A DNA stretch of 64,000 bases from Trichomonas vaginalis G3 (lineage: Eukaryota; Parabasalia; Trichomonadida; Trichomonadidae): NCBI RefSeq assembly GCF_026262505.1, contig NC_067203.1:21681411-21745410 (forward strand), given 5' to 3'. The notes beneath the pieces are model-generated. The model worked only from the letters and a program-made list of their open reading frames with translations, was not told the origin of the DNA and ran no database searches. Of the stretch, positions 9,954 to 18,570 are shown one piece after another. The translations under genes were made by a program, and so were the position numbers. Positions within the stretch are counted from its first letter, which is position 1; each line of letters begins with the position of its first letter.

Positions 9954-10643
9954 ATGGTTGAATTGAATCCACCTTCGACTAGTTTAGTTGTGGAATTGTC
10001 AGTAATTGAATTAGTCAAATCAGCTCAATATGAAGAAGCCCTGAGAGTAATTCACTCAGAAAATTTCGAAATGACTCCTTTGTTAATACAAAATGAAGCA
10101 AAATGTTATCTAAAAACAAATAAAGTTACAAAGGCACTAGAAAGTCTTAAAAGGGCAGAAGAAAAAGGATGGCTTCTCCCTGATATTTTAATGTTAAAAG
10201 GGCAATGCTTATATAAATTACAAGAATGGGAAACATCACTTATAGCATTCGAAGCTGCTGATAAGATAGCGTCTACGGCAGAGACAAAACAATGGATAAC
10301 TCGCTGTCAAGCCCATATTGAAGTTGAAAATTCACCAAACGCACCAAATGTTTTCAATTTTCAGCCACCGATTATATCAGATGTAAAGAAGGAATGGTAT
10401 CAAAATGCGCAAATAGTTACAATTCGATTATTCATCAAAGATGTTAAAGAAAAAGAATTGAAAGTTAGCTTTTTACCAAATTCTGTAAATGTTTACATTA
10501 CTAGACAAAGACCAATATCATATCACTTGAATTTACCTCATGAAATCAATACTTCAGAAAGTTACTTCGTCCTAAACAGTTCTTCCATTGAATTAAAGAT
10601 GGAGAAGGTACAACACATCACATGGGAAAACTGTGAAGTTTAA
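9954..10643 (+). CDS. SGT1-like co-chaperone (TPR + CS domain)
   Basis: SGT1 links HSP90 with SCF ubiquitin ligase and kinetochore assembly. The protein has an N-terminal TPR-type helical region (residues about 10-110; AKCYLKTNKVTKALESL, ALxxFExA-like helices). A CS domain follows (about 140-229), beginning KKEWYQNAQIVTIRLFIK and ending ELKMEKVQHITWENCEV, a close match to the SGT1 CS fold (xxWYQt...VxVxIfxK...IxWxxLE). The C-terminal SGS domain of classical SGT1 is absent; the protein stops right after CS. I take the ATG at 9954 (MVELNPPSTS) rather than one 28 codons upstream, because the earlier stretch is AT-rich with no family match and is followed by a T10 run just before 9954. Length is then 229 residues. 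Confidence 0.8.
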   Translation: MVELNPPSTSLVVELSVIELVKSAQYEEALRVIHSENFEMTPLLIQNEAKCYLKTNKVTKALESLKRAEEKGWLLPDILMLKGQCLYKLQEWETSLIAFEAADKIASTAETKQWITRCQAHIEVENSPNAPNVFNFQPPIISDVKKEWYQNAQIVTIRLFIKDVKEKELKVSFLPNSVNVYITRQRPISYHLNLPHEINTSESYFVLNSSSIELKMEKVQHITWENCEV

Positions 10644-11215
10644 CTTACAAAATTTTTCAAATTTATCATATTATAATTAGAATTCATGATTAATGAATCA
10701 ATTGCAAGTATATTCAGCTGAGTTACTGTTTGAGAAATCAAAATTTAATGATTTTCATGAAAAGATAAAGATTTTTCATGATAATTTCAAAATAATAAGA
10801 AAAAAGCACACATATAACATTCAAACTACATACCACTTAATACCAAAGTTCTACTTTTCATTAATTTCGAATTTTTCATTTTATCATTTTAATTTTAAGT
10901 ATTTTCTATATCAATCATGATCATAGTATCTATATATCTATTACTTCTCTTAGTTTCTTTTGTTTGTAAAATATTATTTTTTTTTCTAACTTATATAATT
11001 AATTTTTCAATCACATTATGATTCATTTGTTATTAAAATCATGCAAATATACTCTCATTCAATTACAAATAGATATAAAAACTTTAATCAAGAAATTTAG
11101 ATGTAGATTATAGAGATCTCACTAAATTTTGATTCAAAATCGAAACATTATGGAAAGTACAACATTTTAATGACCACACCAAAGATTTCTAACTGAAGAC
11201 GTTTTCAATAAAAAA
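10644..11215. other. AT-rich intergenic DNA
   Basis: No supported gene. The 75-codon frame at 10693-10920 is Phe/Lys/Asn-rich, as chance frames in AT-rich DNA are, and has no recognisable domain. Confidence 0.45.
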
Positions 11216-12787
11216 ATGGAAAGTGATGAATTTATCAACCTAAAAATACCAATAAAGAAAGCAAAAAGCTTCTCAACAGTATCTATTCCAGAATTTGCAC
11301 AAATTCCATACCAATTACAGACAAAACTCGATGAAATAAATGAATCAAATATCGATTCCATCGTAGAGTTTATCATATCAAACTATAAAAAGAACGAATT
11401 ACAGATCGCTATTGATGAAATTTTATTCTTTTCCAACTTAAAACAAAAAAGAAACAACCTTTACGGTGAATTATTAATTAGAATAGGCAGATCTCTCGAT
11501 AAACATATTGATCCAGTTATAATTGGCAAAGAAAATGGGTTTGTTGTTAGATATATGTACGATCAAGGCTACTATACCCTTAAACAAATCAAAAACGCAT
11601 GTGAGAATTGTATGATCATCAAAAATAAGCAGATTTATCTACCATTATACCTATTTTTTGCACACGAATTTGGTTTATACGAGAAAGATGCCCACTATTA
11701 TGGATTCTCTTCTAAATATTTTGAAAAATTAAAGGAAGATGATTATTATTTACTGGACGAGATACTTAAAAACGGCTATGAAACGAATTCTCTTACTTAC
11801 TGCATCATGAAAGATGACCTTGTTAAGTTCAAACAGTTCATTGAAGCAGGAATTGAAAAAGATGACACAATTGTATTAAATACATTCGAAGGATTATACA
11901 GAGATTACGAATTATACCTTGCCGATGCCGCTGGCTACTTCGGTGCCAAGAACATCCTTAATTATCTCTTTTCTCTCAAAGTTCGACCAGATGATGACAT
12001 AATTCGATGGTCAATCATCGGAAGACACACGGAAATCATTGATTTTCTTGTCGAAAAGGAAGCCGAATTCGATGGCGCAATGAAATACGCATTGCAAACA
12101 TATGATGTCGAAATTTGTGACAAAATTTTGAAATTAGATAAGAAACCAATATCATTATTAGATGTTTCACAGACAGGATTCATTTCTGGAGCAATATATG
12201 TACTCGGAAACACAGAAATTCCAGGAAAAATCGATGGAGAAAATGTTCATAATTCATTAGTTAATCATCATCGACTTTTGTCTTCAATTTTATTGGAAGA
12301 AGATGCAGACATAACATTTAAGACTAAACAAGGTCGTACACTTCTTCATGATGCAGTAGAAAACGGGTATTACGAAGTTATTACTAAATTAAGTACAATG
12401 CTATGTGATTTTCTTGTTCCTGACAACCAAGAAACATTTCCTCTTCATTTGGCAGCTGCTTCTGGAAATATTGATGTTTTGAAGTTCATTTTCAACAATT
12501 CAAGGGAAGTGTTGAATAAGACAGACGCTGTTTTCGGAATTCCTTTGCATTACGCGTGCAGATACAACTTCTATGACGGAGTTGTTTTTCTTGTGAATTC
12601 AGGCGCAGAAGTAAACAAAGAAGGAAGAGATGGATACACTCCACTCCACATTGCTTCAAAGAGGAATAACGAGAAAATTGTTTTGTTCTTGAAAGAACAC
12701 GGTGCTGAAATGACTAAGAAGAGTGAGAAAGGTCACAAAGCAAAGAAAATATCTCATTCAACTTTAGTCAGAGGAATGTTTAACTAA
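11216..12787 (+). CDS. ankyrin-repeat protein with DUF3447-type N-terminus
   Basis: Protein of 523 residues from the very large trichomonad ankyrin family; probably a protein-protein interaction scaffold. The N-terminal half (about 30-220) has the helical DUF3447-like pattern, including the family-typical LPLYLFFAHEFGLYEKDA and DDLVKFKQFIEAG. The C-terminal third has four clear ankyrin repeats: GRTLLHDAVENGYYEVI, TFPLHLAAASGNIDVLKFI, GIPLHYACRYNFYDGVVFL and YTPLHIASKRNNEKIVLFL. It ends in a short basic tail. The frame is intact with a plain ATG after an A-rich leader. No catalytic or membrane segment is seen. Partners cannot be inferred from sequence. Confidence 0.9.
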   Translation: MESDEFINLKIPIKKAKSFSTVSIPEFAQIPYQLQTKLDEINESNIDSIVEFIISNYKKNELQIAIDEILFFSNLKQKRNNLYGELLIRIGRSLDKHIDPVIIGKENGFVVRYMYDQGYYTLKQIKNACENCMIIKNKQIYLPLYLFFAHEFGLYEKDAHYYGFSSKYFEKLKEDDYYLLDEILKNGYETNSLTYCIMKDDLVKFKQFIEAGIEKDDTIVLNTFEGLYRDYELYLADAAGYFGAKNILNYLFSLKVRPDDDIIRWSIIGRHTEIIDFLVEKEAEFDGAMKYALQTYDVEICDKILKLDKKPISLLDVSQTGFISGAIYVLGNTEIPGKIDGENVHNSLVNHHRLLSSILLEEDADITFKTKQGRTLLHDAVENGYYEVITKLSTMLCDFLVPDNQETFPLHLAAASGNIDVLKFIFNNSREVLNKTDAVFGIPLHYACRYNFYDGVVFLVNSGAEVNKEGRDGYTPLHIASKRNNEKIVLFLKEHGAEMTKKSEKGHKAKKISHSTLVRGMFN

Positions 12788-13395
12788 AATATTGTTATTT
12801 TTATTCAAATTTATTTCTTTACTATATTATTATTCGCTTAATTTGAAACTGCTTATTAATAAATCAATACCATATGTTTTGAAGTAAAACAATAAATTTA
12901 GATAATTAATAATTTGATTTTTAATTAATTTGAGTGAATAATAGTTGAGATTTAACACCCTTACTCATGCCTATAATGACAGGTGTTAAATATTCAGTAG
13001 CATTTTATAAACATTCAATGACAGCAATATTGCTTTTATTAGAGGTGAATTTACATAATATATGCCTCTTACACTAGAATCTACATATTCTAACACTCCC
13101 CTACAGTTAGTGCACAATTTGACGTTACTATCTAGACTTGGTTTTTGTATATGAACAGAAGAGTTATCAAAGATGCAATTAGATTTACTTATGCTTCATT
13201 TTAAAAGAAATTATAGATTGTGGATCATGGTTTTTTTATGGAGGAATGATTTATTGATTTCTATATAATTTTTTTTTCTCATAACTGTAAGTGAAAAAAA
13301 TTCATTATGACAATTATTGAAATTTTATTTTATTGAAGCAATCATATGGAAATGAAAGTGAAATATAGTTGGTACAATAGCAAAATTACCACGAA
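12788..13395. other. AT-rich intergenic DNA
   Basis: Holds a short inverted repeat (TTTAACACC near 12951 against GGTGTTAAA near 12982) between the convergent ankyrin gene and beta-helix pseudogene. This may act as a 3'-end structure. No gene recognised. Confidence 0.4.
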
Positions 13396-15035
13396 TAATT
13401 TGTTTACCTTCTTCTCCATATATAACATTGATTCTCAGTAAATACATTTGCAGGAGAATAATTGAATTCATAAATGCATTCGTAAACAATATGATTGATA
13501 TCAATGTAGAATGCTGTTATTTTGATATTATATTTTCCTCTTGGTAGGTTTTCAGGTATTGATAACACAACAGAGAATCTTCTTGTTAATTTGTTTGGAT
13601 TTTGGATGATGATTGATACCCCTCAAGTGATGAATTTAACTGAATTGAGTAACTTTTCTGTAAAAATTTAATTTCACCAACTAATGTAACACTTGATTTG
13701 ACATGATATTCCTTAATTACTGAAATAGTTAAATATGGATGTAATGTGAATTTGTCTGATGTAGTATTTGTTTCTGTTTGATTTGAATCATATAATCTGG
13801 CATAAATTGAATGGGATCCTAATGAAAGATGATGGACATCGAGCTCAATTGGTATAGATTTTGTATTAGGATCAATAACTCTAGTCATTTCTTGTTTGCT
13901 ATTGGTCTCACTGTCAATCCAAATATTTAATTTAACCTGCTGTGTGTTGCTGTTATCATTTGAAAGAATAAATAAATCGGCAGTAATTTTTGATTCATTA
14001 TTTTTGAAAATGATGTTATTTTGAATTTTGATGCTAATGAATAACTTAAACATTAAAAAGCATTGGTTGTATTCAATATCATTGAATGAAAATTCAGATT
14101 CTTGTCTCGATAAAATATCGACTGTTCCTGAAGTTAAATTAATATAATTGTTATTATGAATGAAACATGATGTAATTGTAATTTTTGAAGTGGTGTAAAA
14201 TAAAAAATATCCTTCATTATTAATAATTGTGCAATTATCAATTGAAAGATTGTATTCCCAATAACAACCGAAAAAGATTATTGAATTTTCAGATGAAATT
14301 GACATATTGCATCTATTTCCATTAATAATTAGATGGTGAAGATTGAAACCACCATTTCTATATTTAAAACATTTTTCTTGAGATGTATTATTTATGAATG
14401 ATGAAAAGGAAATGTTATTCTTTTTTGATGTACCATAAGTAAAATAAGCAGAACAAGCTGTAGTTGATAATGAATGTGATATATTAACATATTTAATCAA
14501 AACATAACCAACAATTAGACCTATTGGAGGCCCCTTCCCATTCGATTGAGTAATTGTTGTTTCATTCATGTAATTTATGCAACTATCATAAGAAGGATAT
14601 ATATGCATACGGATAGTCATATTTATAGAGCGATGGTTGAACAACACAAATTCGATATTGAACGCAATCCCCACGTTCATAGTGAATGCATCCACCTCTT
14701 TCTGAATTAATATATGTAGGATTGTTTGAATCAAATATTGTATTATAAACAAGAAGCTTTTTCTTATTAGAACCAATTGTTATAATAATAATTTGCGCAT
14801 GTAAATTTTTAAAGAAAACATCGTGAATAAAAAAATTTTTGCCGTACCCATATACTCCTTCACTTTTGGTGTGTTCAAAAAACAAAAATCCCGGAAAGAA
14901 TTGATCCCAAGTATCATTTGGATATGATAAATGAGAAAACATATTAAAATGAACATGTTGAGCCATTGAAGAATTGAATTTAAAATTTTCCTGATGTAGG
15001 ATGGTAATTGTAATTAAAGCACTTATAATGCAAAC
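13396..15035 (-). pseudogene. beta-helix (Pmp-like) surface protein, broken
   Basis: Minus-strand relic of a large surface protein. The central part shows the right-handed beta-helix pattern of trichomonad Pmp-like proteins, with repeated short Ile/Asn-rich rungs such as FINNTSQEKCFKYRNGGFNL, SIDNCTIINNEGYFLFY and ITITSCFIHNNN, plus many N-glycosylation sequons. The frame from 14966 gives the N-terminal part and is followed, near 14650, by a shift into the frame that runs to 13586. Another shift near 13590 continues the protein (RFSVVLSIPENLPRGKYNI) to about 13430. Upstream of the ATG at 14964-14966 a hydrophobic signal-like stretch (IVCIISALITITILH) is in frame back to about 15035 but has no start codon. 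At least two frameshifts plus a lost start mark it as dead. Original length was probably above 530 residues. Confidence 0.65.
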
Positions 15036-16500
15036 AATTTAGATAAAGATAAGCCAAATGCAAAAGCATTGGCATAATTTGACACATCCCTTATATGTTT
15101 TTCTTTTCTTTGACGTTAAAGATTGAGAAGAGAGCTTTGTATTGATGTTATTCGTGTTTAGAAGTACCCTCAATTTTTGACTTTTGCAACTTTTTCATGA
15201 CCCCCTACTCAGGTATCTAAAATACCATTTATCGCCTGAAAAGCACCCTTAATTTATGCCAATTGACAAAATAAAGATATGTTTAGAATGCTGATATGAT
15301 GGAGAATCATGCTGCATCATTATTGGCCAGCAATATATAATATTTAAGAAATCTACGAGATTATCTGATTTCATGAAACTCAATGTATACTAAGTTTCAG
15401 ACTTTGAAATTTTAACATGTTGATATGGGTACATAGGGTTTATGATTCCAGTCATTTATTTAAAAAATTACAAAAATGAATTAATATGATGTGAGTAACA
15501 ATGGTAATAAACGCTTAATTACTAATATATTATTTCTTGGTAGGAATGAAATGTTTTGGTGACATTTATAGAAGTTAAGCTGAGAATCAAAAATGCAAAA
15601 ATTATTTTAAATATTACAAGCATTATTTGATGTCATTGAGTTTAGAGTCGTGTAGATATATGAGTACAATATGTTATTGATGTATATATGCAATAATTGT
15701 GAAAATGAAATGTGAATCTCAAGATGAGTTGCATGTTACTGTGCTATAATTTGAATTCAATACATACATAACATTACTAAATGTATTTTAAGATAATACA
15801 AAAAATTAAGCTTGCAAAAAGATATCGAAATGTAATTTTCATTAGATTCAAAGTTCTGAATAGATTTTGATTTTAACTATTGATGAGTTTGTCAAACCTC
15901 TATAATAATAGAATGTAGAACTAATTAAATATAATTAATAAAAAAATACAAATTTAAGTGATATTATAAGAGATATATGTGATGTTACCAATATGATATG
16001 ATATTGGAGAACTGATAGAATTGTGATGTGAGACTAAATATGATTTTATTATGAATAGGAGAATAATATTAGAAGAATTCCTTGAATTTAATGTATCTGA
16101 ATATGTAATTGGGCATATATTCTATATATATATTGGTAGGTTAACTAGAAATAAGAAGATGAAAGATTGTTAATGAATAATATGAGATTAAGCGAAAATA
16201 TATTGTTCTAATAGATGAGTGTTGAGATCCAATATATATGAAGAGGGATATGTGAGAGGAAATATGTATATTTAATAAAATAAGCGATGAGAGAAAAAAT
16301 AACAAAGATTTATATGAAATTTTGAGTATTGAAAAAGTTCGATTAGTGATTTTATGTCTGTTAAAGGAATAGATATTCTAGGAGAAAGATAAATTGAATT
16401 AAAGAAGAATAAAAAAAGTTGATTAAGATTGATAAAAATATTGAATTGTATGACAATGGAAAGAAGGAATAAATTGGTGTTGGTATGACGGTATCATTTC
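15036..16500. other. AT-rich intergenic DNA, no gene seen
   Basis: About 1.5 kb of low-complexity AT-rich sequence. I see no open frame of coding character, no terminal repeats and no RNA gene. Confidence 0.45.
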
Positions 16501-16722
16501 GGGAGACATTGCCTCTGCATGTCTCCCAGAATGAGACAATCTTCTGCAATCAGAATGTGATTGCAAAACTTTGACCGACAAGAGTGTATTATGCACTCCT
16601 GTCGGTCGCAGTGTCTCATTCTGGGAGACATTGCCTCTGCATGTCTCCCAGAATGGAACAATGTTCCGCATTGATAACTTGAACGCGGAAGTTTGACCGA
16701 CAAGAGTGCATTATCCAATCTT
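16501..16722. repeat. two-copy tandem array of a 122-bp palindromic unit (array A)
   Basis: Copy 1 starts at 16501 and copy 2 at 16623, giving a period of 122 bp. Each unit holds three hairpins. The first is GGGAGACAT/ATGTCTCCC around a 9-nt loop. The second is TGCAATCA/TGATTGCA in copy 1 and TTCCGC/GCGGAA in copy 2. The third is GACCGACA/TGTCGGTC in copy 1, half present in copy 2. An outer palindrome (AGAATGAGACA at 16529 and TGTCTCATTCT at 16613) brackets the inner two. In copy 2 the second hairpin differs in sequence but stays self-complementary, so pairing rather than sequence seems to be preserved. Minus-strand open frames here are by-products of the repeat. Confidence 0.8.
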
Positions 16723-16725
16723 TTT

Positions 16726-17370
16726 TGTCATATACCTCAACCCATAAAGACAAAACCTTACATAAATTAGGTAAACTTTGGTTTTCACTTAATAATGTTT
16801 ATTTTTAATTTTTTGTTCTTTATATAACTTTTTCTTCTACTAAACTATTTTACAGACTCTACTGAGCTATCCTCACATATATACCTGTGACAATAACACA
16901 TATATACTCCCTTCATATTCTGATCTCATGACATATTACAGCACAAACTATAATTATACAACATACCTCATAAAGTCTGATTTTACCCCTATCTAAGCGT
17001 TCAAAACCTATTTTCCCCGCGTAATCTGATTCTTCTGGCTCTGCTGATTCGATTTCTGCTGTCAGATCGTGAAAATATGCATCACACAATGAGATAAACA
17101 CAAAATACACAACTTAATATTTTCCTTAAAATTGTCAATTCCTCGCTCTTGACATATTTATTATTTCCTCCGTTTTCCCTCACAAATATATTTAATTTTC
17201 TGAATAAGACGTATAATAAAATGAATATCTTAAAAACTAAAATACAAAATTAATGTTGGGTAATGACTAGATATAGTATGCACTTTTGAATTCATACATT
17301 TTTTGAAAAAATTGTATTTTCAAAAAAAGATGTTGTTTCAGTATGAACTTGAAGAGAAATTTTAAGGAAG
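16726..17370. other. spacer between two palindrome arrays
   Basis: AT-rich. A 65-codon minus frame at 16913-17110 contains an acidic stretch (AEIESAEPEESDY) but has no recognisable domain or neighbours to support it. Nothing else seen. Confidence 0.35.
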
Positions 17371-17374
17371 ACTC

Positions 17375-17680
17375 TGCTGCAGGAGCCCCAAGGCTCCCAA
17401 TCATTACAAAAGGGAGCCTCAGGGCTCCTGAGAATCCATCAGCAGAGGCCTTTTCATTTGGCCTCTGCTGATCAAAGATTCGGCGAAGCCATTCTTCGTC
17501 TCAGGAGCCCCAAGGCTCCCAATCATTACGAAAGGGAGCCTCAGGGCTCCTGAGAATCCATCAGCAGAGGCCTTTTCATTTGGCCTCTGCTGATCAAAGA
17601 TTCGGCGAAGCCATTCTTCGTCTCAGGAGCCCCAAGGCTCCCAATCATTACGAAAGGGAGCCTCAGGGCTCCTGAGAAAC
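17375..17680. repeat. tandem array of 122-bp palindromic units (array B)
   Basis: AGGAGCCC begins at 17381, 17503 and 17625, a strict 122-bp period, with nearly identical copies. Each full unit contains an 18-bp stem (AGGAGCCCCAAGGCTCCC with GGGAGCCTCAGGGCTCCT, two mismatches), a perfect 13-bp stem (ATCAGCAGAGGCC with GGCCTCTGCTGAT) and a short GGCGAAG/CTTCGTC stem. The third copy ends after its first hairpin. The array is strikingly GC-rich against its surroundings. The period equals that of array A although the sequences differ. It is not a CRISPR array, since there are no unique spacers. Confidence 0.85.
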
Positions 17681-17681
17681 C

Positions 17682-17720
17682 TCTTTGAGAAGGTTTTCTT
17701 AAAGAAAACCTTCTCAAAGA
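17682..17720. repeat. perfect 19-bp stem hairpin with 1-nt loop
   Basis: TCTTTGAGAAGGTTTTCTT (17682-17700) pairs perfectly with AAGAAAACCTTCTCAAAGA (17702-17720), leaving only A17701 between the arms. It directly follows palindrome array B and could form a cruciform. Confidence 0.85.
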
Positions 17721-17815
17721 TGATTGTCAGCATTCACTCAAAATCTACCAAGAGTTTCAAAGTTTCAAATCTATCTGAAATGAAGCTTTGAATCTCTTGT
17801 ATATCTAATTGTAGA

Positions 17816-17890
17816 GGTACCTTTTCAAAATGTCTTCTATTGATTAAATTTAATCAGTAAAAGTCATTTTGAAAAGGTACATCTCTATAA
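17816..17890. repeat. long palindrome with 16-bp perfect stem
   Basis: GTACCTTTTCAAAATG pairs perfectly with CATTTTGAAAAGGTAC across a loop that itself contains TGATTAAATTTAATCA. The outer flanks (TAGAG/CTCTA) extend the pairing. A GCATTCACTC direct repeat (near 17729 and 17904) brackets the structure, so it may be a small foldback insertion. Confidence 0.65.
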
Positions 17891-17959
17891 TTGCTATTGA
17901 GCATTCACTCTTGGAACCTTGGAGCTCTTGTGTAGTGCATGAAAACTCCAAGATTCTAG

Positions 17960-18570
17960 CATAAAACATATATCATAGACATAATTTCTTCAAATATAAT
18001 TTAAGGTTATTTTTAAAAAATTAGAAAAGCGTAATTTAAGGTTATTGAAAAGTGACACTTGGCAAATTTGTCCCGCACTCATTTATTGGAAATTTTTTGA
18101 ACAATAATAAGTAAATTTTATTAAAAATTGATATTCAACAGAGATTTGAATTATAGTCCAGATTTAAATAGGATCTTTAATTGATTTTATGATTATTTAC
18201 AAATATGTTCGAAAATTCAGATTAAATCTTTCAATTATCAATGTATTTGGACTTACTGTCAATGCCCTAAGCTGGAAAACACAAGTTATAATTCACTAAT
18301 ATATACAATATAACCATCATTATGGAATTAATTTTAGATTTTTTATTTTATGAACAAAATTGTTATTTTTATATAAATGTTTATTCTTGGAATATTTATA
18401 AATGTTTCTATTTTTAAATAATCAAAATTAGATAGATTGCTTCCTGATTTTGACTCAGAAAATTTAGGTTTATTAAGCTTCAACTTGTTTATTAATAAAA
18501 AAGGGTCCAAAAACACGAATGGTTGGAAATTTATAAATAAAATTTATAAAACAAAAAAATAAAAATAATA
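17960..18570. other. AT-rich intergenic DNA
   Basis: No gene or repeat recognised between the palindrome cluster and the kinase 3' end. Confidence 0.4.

Noticed and set aside
10693-10920. 75-codon plus-strand frame after the SGT1-like gene.
   Set aside because: AT-driven composition and no recognisable domain.
12955-13150. A stretch resembling a plant copia-type LTR start (AGGGGAGTGTTAGAATATG on the minus strand).
   Set aside because: No reverse transcriptase, second LTR or primer site is near, and about 25 bases can match by chance in AT-rich DNA.
16361-16718. Three overlapping minus-strand frames with repeated FWETCRGNVS / HSGRHAEAMSP.
   Set aside because: The repeated peptides come from the 122-bp palindromic repeat read in different frames.
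17375-17720. Possible CRISPR-like array.
   Set aside because: The whole 122-bp unit repeats with no unique spacers, and the host is a eukaryote.
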